Shown here piece by piece: positions 32,635 to 40,990 of a stretch of DNA of 64,000 nt. The position numbers and the translations under genes are program-made. The number at the start of each line of letters is the position of its first letter. Position 1 is the stretch's first letter. The DNA is from Shinella sp. SUS2 (GTDB taxonomy: Bacteria > Pseudomonadota > Alphaproteobacteria > Rhizobiales > Rhizobiaceae), in contig NZ_KQ410724.1 in the NCBI RefSeq assembly GCF_001262505.1, positions 186,001 through 250,000 of the forward strand, in the 5' to 3' direction. Below the pieces are notes generated by a model. The model saw nothing but the letters and a program-made list of their open reading frames with translations, made no database searches and had not been told where the DNA came from.

Positions 32635-33147
32635 GCGCGCGAAGCGCTTCCGGGCGGCATCTAGCCGCCAAAGGCGCTCTTGGCCGCTCTCGCCCGCCCT
32701 GGGCGGCTCTATGCCCATCTCTTTGACGACCTGCCGCCAAGGAATGAAGCGCCCCGCGCTCGTCCTGCTCGCCAAGTCCTTCACAGCTCGCAGAAGCGGG
32801 AGGCATTTATCTCCGATCGAGGGCGCAATCACGGCATCGGCCGCAACAGGGGACAGGGCGGGCGCTCGCTGCTTCTCCGGTAGATGATCTGGCATGATCA
32901 GCACCGCCCTGAACTGGCCGCCCTCCATCAGCCGCAGATAGCCGGCCGACGTGAGGCGCCGCACAGCTTGCGCACATTCCGATTGCCCCAAGCCCGTCTG
33001 CGCGGAGAGATGCGCCGGGTTGACCTGCGCTCGCCATTTGCCGTCCGACCGCGCCCATATCGCTGCCGCAACGCGGAAATGCCGAGGCTCAAGCCGGGGA
33101 TCGCGGCAAGCTGCGTTCAGCCAACCTCTTTTCGAAAGGATTTTCAT
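32530..33147 (-). CDS. Winged-helix DNA-binding or replication-type protein
   Basis: A 205-residue protein. Residues about 20-80 look like a winged helix-turn-helix (HFRVAAAIWARSDGKW, then SAQTGLGQSECAQAVRRLT, SAGYLRLME), as in phage replication or regulator proteins. The C-terminal part contains a second helical stretch (RRKRFARLRAACLDAGAI-like). ATG 33147 is preceded by GAGGAATAGG. It lies in the degraded left part of element 2 but is itself intact. Function otherwise unknown. Confidence 0.55.
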   Translation of the reverse strand: MKILSKRGWLNAACRDPRLEPRHFRVAAAIWARSDGKWRAQVNPAHLSAQTGLGQSECAQAVRRLTSAGYLRLMEGGQFRAVLIMPDHLPEKQRAPALSPVAADAVIAPSIGDKCLPLLRAVKDLASRTSAGRFIPWRQVVKEMGIEPPRAGESGQERLWRLDAARKRFARLRAACLDAGAIEVDQARGVRLTADGEFAVATFAI

Positions 33148-33232
33148 CCTATTCCTCGCAAATCAATGGCTTGTTAGGAATATAAACCAAAGCAAACAGC
33201 GAATTTCAAATTTTAAAATAGACGCAAGGATC

Positions 33233-33305
33233 GGGCCTCCGAAGAGCCGCATGGGGAGCAGGCAGCAAAGGTACCTAAAGCCCTTTCGGGCGCTGCCGGA
33301 GGCCC
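33233..33305. promoter_or_regulatory. Structured AT/GC-mixed intergenic region
   Basis: GGGCCTCC (33233-33240) and GGAGGCCC (33298-33305) form long-range inverted arms, with a GCCC-TTTC-GGGC hairpin between. AT-rich sequence (33170-33222) towards the left could hold the promoter of the winged-helix gene. The GCCC/GGGC hairpin may end the minor tail gene transcript. Confidence 0.3.
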
Positions 33306-33318
33306 GCAATGATGCTGA

Positions 33319-33885
33319 TCAGGGAAGCAGGCGGGACAGCTCGTGCGCGACGCGCTGAGGCAGCATGGTCTCAACGGTCTGATGGAAGACGCGAGCAGCT
33401 TCATCGCGCACCATCTCCTCGGGAACGGACGGGCCGAATTGCTTCTCGATCGGCAGGCGATTGGCCGTCGTCCTGACAAAGACATGGCCGCCTGCGATGA
33501 GCTTGCCCGAGTTCCATCGGCCGCCGTGCATGAAGTGCGACGGGTAGCGCTGCATCTGCCCCCACACCTTCGCCCGCACACCCCAGGAGAACTGCTTGGG
33601 ATTGAACACTTTGAGAGGCAATGGGCTGCCTGATGCGATGACATGGCCCTCGATCGCTCCGCCGCCCTTGTGCGCTGCGAGCTTCTTGGTGATCTGTGTA
33701 CGAACGATCTTGGCAGGGATGGAGGATTGCTTACCGATGGCGCGCACGACGCGCCCTTCCACGGTGGTCGTCACGCGATTGACGGCTCGAGCTAAAGCCT
33801 TGCGGCCCTTCTCTTCGCCGACAGCGCCGATCTGGTTGGCGAAGCGGGAGAGGACATTGTCTTTGGAAACGATTTCGACGCGCAT
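33319..33885 (-). CDS. Minor tail protein Z-like (GpZ family)
   Basis: A 188-residue basic protein with KALARAVNRVTTTVEGRVVRA, RTQITKKLAAHKGGG and SHFMHGGRWNSGKLIAGGHV, the pattern of lambda gpZ-type minor tail proteins that act in head-tail joining. ATG 33885 is chosen for GGCGAGG upstream; an upstream in-frame extension lacks this. It is isolated here from any head or connector gene, so it is probably a leftover of a tail module. Family assignment is good, function in this island doubtful. Confidence 0.7.
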   Translation of the reverse strand: MRVEIVSKDNVLSRFANQIGAVGEEKGRKALARAVNRVTTTVEGRVVRAIGKQSSIPAKIVRTQITKKLAAHKGGGAIEGHVIASGSPLPLKVFNPKQFSWGVRAKVWGQMQRYPSHFMHGGRWNSGKLIAGGHVFVRTTANRLPIEKQFGPSVPEEMVRDEAARVFHQTVETMLPQRVAHELSRLLP

Positions 33886-33996
33886 GTGACCTCGCCGAAT
33901 GAAAAGGCTAGAGCGCTCCAGCACTCTAGCCTCAAGGAGAAGCCCTTCGATGGACTGTCGAAGAGATAGGAATATTGTCACACCGCAGTTGGGTGG

Positions 33997-34557
33997 TCAA
34001 GCCGATCTGGAACACGCTTCGAGGGCAATGACAGCAAGGTCGCGGTAGCGCGCTATAGCGCGCGGGCTGGACGATACCGGCTTGATCTCGAAGGCTTTCA
34101 GGCCCTCGATGTCGCCGGCCTTCACCATGGCGACGACCGCTTCGAGCTTCTTCCGGTGAGGCTTGTGGGTTGCGGCGCTGAAATCCGGTGCCGCCGGCAG
34201 TTCGCCGCGCTGCGCGGCTTCGAGCGCCTCGGCGCGCTTGCCGCCCGGCTTGCGCTCGGTCTTCGGTGCGGGAGCCGGGTACTCCTCGGCTTTGGCCGGC
34301 GGGGCGCCGTCGCGTGCCGCCGCCGCCATGTCGGCGGGGACAAATACCGTCGTGCCTTCCGGCATGATGGCATAGATCATCGCCGGCTTGCGGCTCTCGG
34401 CATTGAGCGCGTCGACGATCTTGACCGCCTCGGCGAGCGTGGGCGCTTCCTGATTGATCTTCTCGGTCGGCCCCTTGCGAAGATGGACGTTGAAATGCGT
34501 CGCGTTCGCGATCTTGGCGCGGTCGGCGGCGTCGGCGGGGTGCATTTGCTTTGCCAT
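33997..34557 (-). CDS. Hypothetical protein of element 2 with Ala/Lys-rich centre
   Basis: A 186-residue protein. The N-terminal 75 residues form a compact domain (DAADRAKIANATHFNVHLRK, EAVKIVDALNAESRKPAMIY), the middle is Pro/Ala/Lys-rich, and the C-terminal 50 residues are helical and basic (HRKKLEAVVAMVKAGDIEGL). Similar small proteins occur on rhizobial phages and plasmids, where they are unnamed. Nucleic-acid binding is possible from the charge. Function unknown. Confidence 0.55.
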   Translation of the reverse strand: MAKQMHPADAADRAKIANATHFNVHLRKGPTEKINQEAPTLAEAVKIVDALNAESRKPAMIYAIMPEGTTVFVPADMAAAARDGAPPAKAEEYPAPAPKTERKPGGKRAEALEAAQRGELPAAPDFSAATHKPHRKKLEAVVAMVKAGDIEGLKAFEIKPVSSSPRAIARYRDLAVIALEACSRSA

Positions 34558-34585
34558 GTCTGGTCTCCGTTGCTGATGAGACCGT

Positions 34586-34993
34586 GTGTTAGATGCACAC
34601 GAAATAGTTGCAACCGGAACTCACGGAATTGAGCCGATCGCCAAGGCGCACCGCGCGCAGGCCGACGCGCTGGAGATCGAGGCCGCCGCCAAAAGGCGGC
34701 TGGCCGATGAATATGACGCGGCGCAAGAAAGGGGTGAGATTGCGACCGCATCCGTTCGCTCCGACATCGTTCCGGTTGGGAACGATGTTCGTCCAGCTAC
34801 GGCCGCCGAACTCGGCCTGTCGCGCAAGCAGGTCCACGAAGCCCGCACCATCCGCGACGCGGAGAAGGCCAATCCTGGCATCGTGCGGCGCACGCTCAAT
34901 GACCGGCTTGATAAGGGGCAGGAGCCGACGAAAGCCGCCTTGCGCGAGGCGGTGGTTGAAACGGCTAAGCAGGGGCCTTCGCGATCTCTCTAG
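34586..34993 (+). pseudogene. Fragment of a phage/plasmid accessory gene
   Basis: The 135-residue frame begins at GTG without a good ribosome site. From about residue 15 it contains IEPIAKAHRAQADALEIEAA, RRLADEYDAAQERGEIA, GLSRKQVHEARTIRDAE and ALREAVVE, the pattern of a rhizobial phage protein usually found near ParB and DUF3102 genes. The start of the family is missing and the C-terminus ends soon after ALREAVVETAKQ. It is probably a truncated copy. Confidence 0.5.
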
Positions 34994-35186
34994 CGAACTC
35001 CCGAACGTCATCAGGCGTCAGGTTGTACGGAAGCGGATAGGCACCTTGGACAACTGCGTTGGTCTCAGCGTCGATGATCATATAGCCGCCGAAACGGTAA
35101 TCGTTCGGGTTGCGACCACGGAACTTATTGAGGACGAAGCCGGCACGAGCGAGCTTACGGCGAATAGAACTTGAGATTTGGGGCAT
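34965..35186 (-). CDS. Small hypothetical protein common in phages
   Basis: A 73-residue protein: MPQISSSIRRKLARAGFVLN, then RNPNDYRFGGYMIIDAETNA and a C-terminal helix DDVREFAREI. GGAG lies six bases before ATG 35186. An in-frame upstream ATG (35198) adds four residues. It overlaps the neighbouring accessory fragment tail to tail. Such small proteins occur widely in phages and genomic islands with no known role. Confidence 0.6.
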   Translation of the reverse strand: MPQISSSIRRKLARAGFVLNKFRGRNPNDYRFGGYMIIDAETNAVVQGAYPLPYNLTPDDVREFAREIAKAPA

Positions 35187-35236
35187 AGCTGTCTCCATAG
35201 AATTGAAGGGAAAGCAAGCGAGAAGCTCTGCTTGCT

Positions 35237-35977
35237 CTAACCGTTCCATTCCGCGCCATGCCACGCCGCATCCCCGAAGGAATGACCTCGCCGCCAGCTT
35301 GCGGACGCCAGGCGAGGATTTCCGTAACCAATCCATCGGAGGGGTGAAAAAGTCAAGGCCTTCGTATCGAAATCGCGCTTCTGAACGCCTTGTTCCGCGA
35401 GCGTGGTGATCGTCGGCGGTTTGGGGCTTTCAACCTGCCGCTCGAATTCAGCGGCGGGGACGTTGGCGACGCGGATTGCCTGTTTGGCTTGGTCGGGGGA
35501 CAGGCCCGCATGCTCTGCGGCTTCTTTCCGCGTAATCAAAGGGGATGTGCCCCCCTTTTGATATTGGCCCGACTTCCGATCTCCGCCCTTCTGCGGCTCG
35601 ATCTGCTTGAGCAGCTCCCCGGCGCGGCGAATGGCGCGATCCCTGATGCGGGTGGCGCGCTTCATCAGCTCGTCGTCTTTGGCCTGCTTCGCGTAAGAGG
35701 CAAGCGCCGCAGCCTTGTCGGCCCGCAGCCTGGCTACGGTCGCCTTCGTCACGACCTCGCCCGCCTCGATCATGCGCTCGATTTCCTCGCGCACCTCCGG
35801 CGGCGTCTTCGGAGCGGCAAGCTCATAGAGAGCCGTGGGGGGTAAATCCCGAACGGTTCGGTATTTGTCGCCATAGACCGTTGCGACCCGCATGAAGTTA
35901 TTCGCGGTGTCTGCACTCATCCCGAACTTTGCATCGAGCCAGGGCAAGAACTGGCCGTGCGGGAGGTGCCGGATCAA
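35237..35977 (-). pseudogene. Truncated DUF3102-type gene
   Basis: The 246-residue frame begins at TTG, right after an in-frame stop, in the middle of the DUF3102 core (HLPHGQFLPWLDAKFGM, TANNFMRVATVYG, ALYELAAPKTPPEVREEIE). The first half of that domain is missing. After ERQVESPKPPTITTLAEQG the family sequence ends and the remaining 45 residues look non-coding. An intact DUF3102 protein exists at 44255-45187. It is a remnant. Confidence 0.65.
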
Positions 35978-36016
35978 TGAAGTTGACTAAAATTTTAACA
36001 ACTTATAGACGCAGAC

Positions 36017-36051
36017 GGGCCGACGCAGGAGGTGACGCTCCGCGTCGGCCC
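36017..36051 (+). promoter_or_regulatory. Perfect 10-bp inverted repeat upstream of the 36084 gene
   Basis: GGGCCGACGC at 36017-36026 pairs with GCGTCGGCCC at 36042-36051, extended inside by GGAG/CTCC around a GTGACG loop. The stem precedes an AGGAGG ribosome site by about 20 bases and is similar in architecture to the palindrome before the KilA-N gene in element 1. The adjoining 35978-36010 is AT-rich and may hold the promoter. Confidence 0.5.
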
Positions 36052-36083
36052 TAACCGAAACCATGATCTAGGAGGATCACGGA

Positions 36084-36437
36084 ATGGCTGATGCCGTCGT
36101 TATCACACCCCCCGCCGACCACAAAGTAAGTCCGTTTTTCGCCTCCCGGCTGACCGATTGGCGAAAGCTGCGCGCCGAGATGGAGAGCCTCGCCAATGCG
36201 GAAGCCAACGCCCAGGCGGGCGGTGCCGGCGACCTGTCGGAAACGATCGACACACTCCACGATGCGTGCCGAGCGCTGGAAGATGAGGTCCACACCGCCG
36301 CGCCGGCAAATGCCCTTGAGCTGGTGATCAAGGTGGAGATGCTGCTTACGCAAGGGCAGATCAATTATGATTTCCACGATGGCATCAAGGCGGAAGCATC
36401 CCGCATCGTGGCGACGATGCTTCCGGCTGGCATTTAA
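36084..36437 (+). CDS. Small helical hypothetical protein of element 2
   Basis: A 117-residue acidic, helical protein (RLTDWRKLRAEMESLANAEA, SETIDTLHDACRALEDEV, NALELVIKVEMLLTQGQ). AGGAGG lies six to seven bases before the ATG, one of the strongest ribosome sites in the window. It is the only plus-strand gene in the centre of element 2, with its own leader palindrome and a hairpin after it, so it is probably an independently regulated unit. No family recognised. Confidence 0.65.
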   Translation: MADAVVITPPADHKVSPFFASRLTDWRKLRAEMESLANAEANAQAGGAGDLSETIDTLHDACRALEDEVHTAAPANALELVIKVEMLLTQGQINYDFHDGIKAEASRIVATMLPAGI

Positions 36438-36447
36438 ATGGCAGGAA

Positions 36448-36471
36448 CCCCTCTGGCATCGTCCAGAGGGG
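36448..36471. terminator. Bidirectional hairpin between convergent genes
   Basis: Perfect nine-bp stem CCCCTCTGG/CCAGAGGGG with a six-base loop, lying between the 36084 gene and the gpD gene on the other strand. There is no long T-run. The rest of the gap to 36594 shows no gene. Confidence 0.5.
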
Positions 36472-36594
36472 GGCCAGTGAGCGGAAATCCGGGTTGTGGA
36501 TTTAATCCATTGCCCGGAATGACAAAGGCGGGGTCGATGCCCCGCCCTTGCAGATTTTCTGGATTTTTAGGGATTACTTCCCTGTGGATAACCG

Positions 36595-37698
36595 CTACCC
36601 GAGTTCAGGATCAGCGGGCAGCGAGAAGTCTTGCTCGCCTGCCTGCGATCCGGTTCTGCTTTTGGTGGAGCGACTGTCCTTGCCGGCATCGCCGTGCGGC
36701 TGCTTCAGGGTAAGGCTCGTCGTGAAGCCACTGCCCCGGCTGTACTCATGATCAACGCTGTCGATGCGATAGGTGCCGTCAATACCCGGCCGGGCGCCCG
36801 AGACGATGCAAGTGCCCTCGGCGCAGGCTGCAATATTGCCCTCGATAACCACCGTACCTTCGCCGCCGGCTCGCTCGATGTCGGTCTTGCGGCTGCCCGT
36901 CTCCTGCTTCGCGCGATCCTCGTCGGCGACGGCGAAGCGATCGACGAGCGTGGGTGCTTCGCCCTCCACTTCGGTCTCGACCTCGACCTCTTTCCATTTC
37001 GCTTCCTTCTGGTCGTAGTACCGCGCTCGCGCCTTCTTGAAACGCGGGCGCCCGATGAAGGGCTCTATATCCCAGGAGTGCAGATTGTCGCCGACAGCGG
37101 CATTGACGACCGGAAGGGATGCGCCGGACGGCGAGGTTCCGCCACTGCGCTTCACCAGCACAGCGGTTGCTCCCCTGACCTTGAAGGTGCCACCCAACTC
37201 CTTCGCCAGGCGCTGGCCGAACGCGATGAAGCTTTCGTCGTCCATCGCCTCGTAGGGCCTGATGATCGACGCAAACTCGTCATCAACTTTGATCTCGGTC
37301 ACGCCGGCATCCTTTCCCGCCTTCGTGAGCATGTCCTTGATCGACGTGTCATCGAAATGGCGTTGCTGCGGCGCTTTCGGCGAGCCGGCGCTATCGATGC
37401 CCTTTGCGGTGATGGTCATGGTCTGACCCTGGCCGCGTGAGCGGCGACTGCGAATGCCATCGGCCTTCCCCGAGAAGACGACGGCGATCCCGTCGCCTTC
37501 CCATCCGAGAGAAATCGAAATCAGAGCGCCGGGGCGGGGAAAAACGATCTGTCCTTCCCTGTCGTCCAGCTCGATCGTTGCCGCGTCGCTGGACGCTCCG
37601 GCGCGATCCGATACCCGGATAGAGATTACGTAAGGGCGCAGATTGCCGGTGATATCCGCACCATCAGCGCTCACGGAAAATATGGCGCGCTTCGACAT
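36595..37698 (-). CDS. Phage late control D/tail hub protein (gpD family)
   Basis: The 367-residue protein matches the gpD family of P2 and Mu-like phages: N-terminal beta domain (VISIRVSDRAGASSDAATIE), the FSGKADGIRSRRSRGQG loop, TSIKDMLTKAGKDAGV, and a C-terminal GIDGTYRIDSVDHEYSRG segment. GpD forms the baseplate hub that holds the spike. It overlaps the tape-measure stop by one base. In P2-like phages genes U and X lie between the two; they are missing here. Confidence 0.85.
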   Translation of the reverse strand: MSKRAIFSVSADGADITGNLRPYVISIRVSDRAGASSDAATIELDDREGQIVFPRPGALISISLGWEGDGIAVVFSGKADGIRSRRSRGQGQTMTITAKGIDSAGSPKAPQQRHFDDTSIKDMLTKAGKDAGVTEIKVDDEFASIIRPYEAMDDESFIAFGQRLAKELGGTFKVRGATAVLVKRSGGTSPSGASLPVVNAAVGDNLHSWDIEPFIGRPRFKKARARYYDQKEAKWKEVEVETEVEGEAPTLVDRFAVADEDRAKQETGSRKTDIERAGGEGTVVIEGNIAACAEGTCIVSGARPGIDGTYRIDSVDHEYSRGSGFTTSLTLKQPHGDAGKDSRSTKSRTGSQAGEQDFSLPADPELG

Positions 37699-40199
37699 TA
37701 GCGGCGAACTCCCAGGTCAGCGAAGGTGGCGTCGAGGTTCTGGCGAATTTCATCGGAGAGCATCTGCGAAATCTCCCTTGCGGCGCCGCGAATATCCTGC
37801 ACGCCGTTGATGTGGACGACGGGGTTGATGTGCATCACGACACTGCTGGGCCGCCTGTCTGCCGTGCCGCCGCCGGACACGGCGTCGGCTGCGCTGGACT
37901 GACGGAGCGCCGCCATGGTTTCACTATTGGGCCAGATCGAGCCGCTCTGGTTCGGCTGGAATAGCTCCGGCCCTTCCTCGCCGACGAGGTAGGTGCCGCC
38001 GGCCTTCACCGGGCCGCCGGCTGCGCGGGCGCCGTCCACAGGCGGCGAGCCACCTTCGCTTCCGCCGCCGCCAAACAGCCCTCCGAGGGAGACGACGTTA
38101 CTAAGATCGATCTTGCCAACGGCGGCGACGATCCTCTCGGGGATCGTCTTCACCCACGCAATCAGCTCATCGACCTTGGTAAGCATTCCGTCCCACAAGG
38201 ACTGGATCATGTCGGCGCCGAGCTGCAAGAGAGCTTGGGTGCCGGTGGCGAACCCCTTGATGATCCGATTGGTCACGTCATAAGCGGAGGCTTCGAGGGA
38301 GGCTTTCTGCTCGTCGGTCAAAACCTCCTGCTGGAAGAACGATCCGAGCCACGAAAAGAATTCGCTGATCTTCTGCTTGATCGCCGAAAAATCGAATATG
38401 CGATCGAAGGCCGCCTTCGCCGCTTCTGCGTCGGCGCCGAAATATTCGGCAACGTCCCCGACGCTATCGCGGACGGAATTCCACATGTTCTGGAATTTCT
38501 CTTTGACGGCATCGATCACCGGGGCAAGATTATCGCCGATGGCGCGGGCTACACCGGAGAAGACCGCCGATGCCCGATCCCAATATTTCCAGAGCAGGAA
38601 GCCAGCCCCCGCCACGGCAGCCACCGCGAGTGCGACGCCGAAGAGCGCCGGAGCCGAGAGCGCGGCGACCGCCGCTCCGATGCCCGACAGGGCGCCACTG
38701 ATGCCCGAGACGCCGGGGATGGCGAGCGCAATGGCTTTGAGCCCGTCTGCAACCTTCTGGAGACGGGAATATTTCGCCCCAGACATGCCCGCCAGCGCAG
38801 CCTGCAAGCCGGTGGCATTCTTCGCCGCATTCGTCGCCCCGATGATGGCCCTGCCGAGCGTGTTGAAGCCGAAGGCGAGGACAGAAAGGACACTGCCTCG
38901 GCCGATCAGTCCGAGCCATTTGAGGGACACCATGGCGCCACGGAAGCCGATTACAGCCGTTGTGGCACCGATGATGTTGCGGATCAGATCGGGGTGAGCA
39001 TCCGTCAGCTTCTCCACCTTGGCGGCGAAGGTGCCGATCTGGTCAACGATCCGGGTGATCGACGGCAGAAGGGCATTGCCGACAGAGACGTTGAGCAACT
39101 CGATTGAATTCCGAAGGCGCTTCGAGCGCTCTTCGGAGGTCTGCATTCGGGAAGCAAAGTCCTTTTCAACGACGCCCTGGGCGGCCATCGCCTCCTTTCG
39201 GATGCGGCGATATTCCTCCATGTTCGCAAGCAGAGGCCGGATGAATTCGACAACCTGCTTATCACCGAAGATTTGCGCGATCTTGTCGGCCTTACCGCCC
39301 TCCGTCACCTTGTCGATGATGCCGAGCATGTGCTCGATCGGGCTGACGCCTGCCTTCGTCGCCTTCTCCAGCTCTTTCGGGACGTTGACACCGAACTTCC
39401 GCAGGTTCTTGATCGTGTCCTTCGACACGATCTTCTGCATGAAATTCGCCATGTTATTCGCCGCCTCGGCGCCGGTTGCCGTGCCCTTGCGGGCGACTTC
39501 GAGGGCGGCGGTGAGATCGGCGACGGCCTTGGTGCCCTGCATGCCCATGGCCTGCGCGGCGGCGGTGATGGCGGGGAATTCGCGCGCCATGTCGCGAAGC
39601 TCAAAGCCGCCCTCCTTGCCGGCCTGGGCCATGATATCGAGGGCTTTCTCGATCTCGGCAGCCGGAACCTTGAGATTGTCGGCGACTGCGAACGACGCCT
39701 TCGCCAAATCCTCGGCCGAGGCTCGATAAGCGGTGGCCGCCTTGCCGATCGGATTGCTCATGCTGACCGCATCACCGATCTGCGCGCCCATACCGACCAG
39801 GAAGTCAATCGAGGTGGTGATTTCGCCGAGGCTCTGGTTGGTCAGCCCCACAAGGCGCCGGGCATCCTTACCGAGATCAGTGATGCCCCTTCCTGCCAAG
39901 CCGGTCTTCTGCGCGATGTCCTCAAGCTGCGTCTGGAAGCCAGTGGCCGCCGTGATCGGCGCAGACAGCGCCTGCTTGAGGACGTAGAACGAGGCGACCG
40001 TATCCATCACTTGCCCGCGCGCTCGATCGAGAGCGGCGTTATTGGCGTCTATCGCCGTTCGCAGGCGGTCGCCAAAGGCAACCCGGCCGACGCGGTTCGT
40101 AGCGTCCTGAATGCCGAGGATCGAGCGCGCGATGCCCTTGGCGGGGCCAGTGGCCTGATCGAGAAGGCGTACAACAAGAGAGGAAGTGAGCGTTGCCAT
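37698..40199 (-). CDS. TP901-type tail tape measure protein
   Basis: The 833-residue protein has the TP901 tape-measure core at about 80-420 (FQTQLEDIAQKTGLAGRGI, ELRDMAREFPAITAAAQAMG, FGDKQVVEFIRPLLANMEEY), followed by hydrophobic helices about 440-560 and a C-terminal part with SIWPNSETMAALRQS. The length is in the usual range for P2-like tape measures. It is not similar by eye to the element 1 tape measure and has no muralytic domain. Its product would need tube and chaperone partners, of which only the chaperone is seen. Confidence 0.88.
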   Translation of the reverse strand: MATLTSSLVVRLLDQATGPAKGIARSILGIQDATNRVGRVAFGDRLRTAIDANNAALDRARGQVMDTVASFYVLKQALSAPITAATGFQTQLEDIAQKTGLAGRGITDLGKDARRLVGLTNQSLGEITTSIDFLVGMGAQIGDAVSMSNPIGKAATAYRASAEDLAKASFAVADNLKVPAAEIEKALDIMAQAGKEGGFELRDMAREFPAITAAAQAMGMQGTKAVADLTAALEVARKGTATGAEAANNMANFMQKIVSKDTIKNLRKFGVNVPKELEKATKAGVSPIEHMLGIIDKVTEGGKADKIAQIFGDKQVVEFIRPLLANMEEYRRIRKEAMAAQGVVEKDFASRMQTSEERSKRLRNSIELLNVSVGNALLPSITRIVDQIGTFAAKVEKLTDAHPDLIRNIIGATTAVIGFRGAMVSLKWLGLIGRGSVLSVLAFGFNTLGRAIIGATNAAKNATGLQAALAGMSGAKYSRLQKVADGLKAIALAIPGVSGISGALSGIGAAVAALSAPALFGVALAVAAVAGAGFLLWKYWDRASAVFSGVARAIGDNLAPVIDAVKEKFQNMWNSVRDSVGDVAEYFGADAEAAKAAFDRIFDFSAIKQKISEFFSWLGSFFQQEVLTDEQKASLEASAYDVTNRIIKGFATGTQALLQLGADMIQSLWDGMLTKVDELIAWVKTIPERIVAAVGKIDLSNVVSLGGLFGGGGSEGGSPPVDGARAAGGPVKAGGTYLVGEEGPELFQPNQSGSIWPNSETMAALRQSSAADAVSGGGTADRRPSSVVMHINPVVHINGVQDIRGAAREISQMLSDEIRQNLDATFADLGVRR

Positions 40200-40203
40200 G
40201 GGT

Positions 40204-40401
40204 TTAGCGCCTCGTCAGTCGCGCGATCCTGATTGCTTGGCGGTGCATGCGGAAAAGCTGCGAGAGCGGCATTGCACGCACCTCACTGACCGGCGTGGCG
40301 AGAAAGTGGGCGACATCAGCAGTCACCGTGTCACCGCTCTCCCGCCACCAGCCGATCAGCTCAAAAATCACTGAACCGAGTGGGCCTCCTGCCTTTCCAG
40401 A
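40204..40401 (-). CDS. E' extension of the tail chaperone by -1 frameshift
   Basis: A -1 shift on CCCTTTT (plus-strand 40401-40407) at the end of the chaperone gene continues into PFSGKAGGPLGSVIFELIGWW and on to LSQLFRMHRQAIRIARL at 40204, giving a fusion of about 151 residues. The region VIFELIGWWRESGD and the final helix resemble the E' part of P2-like E+E'. No ATG starts the frame at a sensible place. The site is the canonical X XXY YYZ heptamer in the correct frame. It ends four bases before the tape-measure start. Confidence 0.7.
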   Translation of the reverse strand, partial: SGKAGGPLGSVIFELIGWWRESGDTVTADVAHFLATPVSEVRAMPLSQLFRMHRQAIRIARLTRR

Positions 40402-40658
40402 AAAGGGACAGCAATCTCCACGAGCGCTTCGAAATCGCTGCGGTGCAACTCACCGATGACCTTGTTCGGGATGCGGGTGAGAGCGGCGAGCACCAAGCGG
40501 AGATGCCTGATGCGGGGGCGTTCCTCCTCGACAATTCCGATATCGTCGATGGCCTCAAGGGCGGCTACGTTCGGCTCATAGATGGTGATCGTCACATAGG
40601 CCTCGCCATCGACCGTGATCGGATGCTTGAGGGTGTAGGTGGTGGTCTGTGCAGACAT
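40368..40658 (-). CDS. Tail assembly chaperone E
   Basis: A 96-residue protein from ATG 40658 (MSAQTTTYTLKHPITVDGEA, YEPNVAALEAIDDIGIVEEE, PRIRHLRLVLAALTRIPNKV) with the gpE/gp41-like tail chaperone pattern. The ORF can be extended upstream but the extension is Arg-rich and has no ribosome site. It lies immediately before the tape measure, as in P2 and Mu, and contains the slippery site for E'. Binds the tape measure during tail assembly. Confidence 0.8.
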   Translation of the reverse strand: MSAQTTTYTLKHPITVDGEAYVTITIYEPNVAALEAIDDIGIVEEERPRIRHLRLVLAALTRIPNKVIGELHRSDFEALVEIAVPFLERQEAHSVQ

Positions 40659-40687
40659 GATGGGTTCCTTTTGTTTGAGGGCCGCGC

Positions 40688-40972
40688 TTATTCGGCGTCG
40701 ACGACGAGTGCGGTGATGCAAACTTCTCCGGTCCCACCGGGCTGAAAGAAAACCTTGTCCTCGGCAGCCAAACCAGTCAGCCTGAGCGGCTCGATGCCGG
40801 CGCGGACGACGACGAAATCATTGGAGGTGGCGGCCGGCAGATCGCTTCCGACAACCAGTCGGCCGGAGCCGTTGCTTCGGAAATGGAGCTCCAGCGAAGA
40901 GCAGTCGGTGGCGATCTGGACGTAGGGGCGTTCCGAATTCGACGCCGGGAAGTTGAAGCCTTGGGTTCGCAT
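40688..40972 (-). CDS. Hypothetical protein upstream of the tail chaperone
   Basis: A 94-residue beta-rich protein (MRTQGFNFPASNSERPYVQI, LELHFRSNGSGRLVVGSDLP, DFVVVRAGIEPLRLTGLAAE). GAGGAA precedes ATG 40972. In P2-like phages the genes here would be tail tube and sheath, which are much longer; this protein is neither. It may be a small virion or assembly protein. Not recognised. Confidence 0.55.
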   Translation of the reverse strand: MRTQGFNFPASNSERPYVQIATDCSSLELHFRSNGSGRLVVGSDLPAATSNDFVVVRAGIEPLRLTGLAAEDKVFFQPGGTGEVCITALVVDAE

Positions 40973-40990
40973 CAAAAATTCCTCTTCTGA

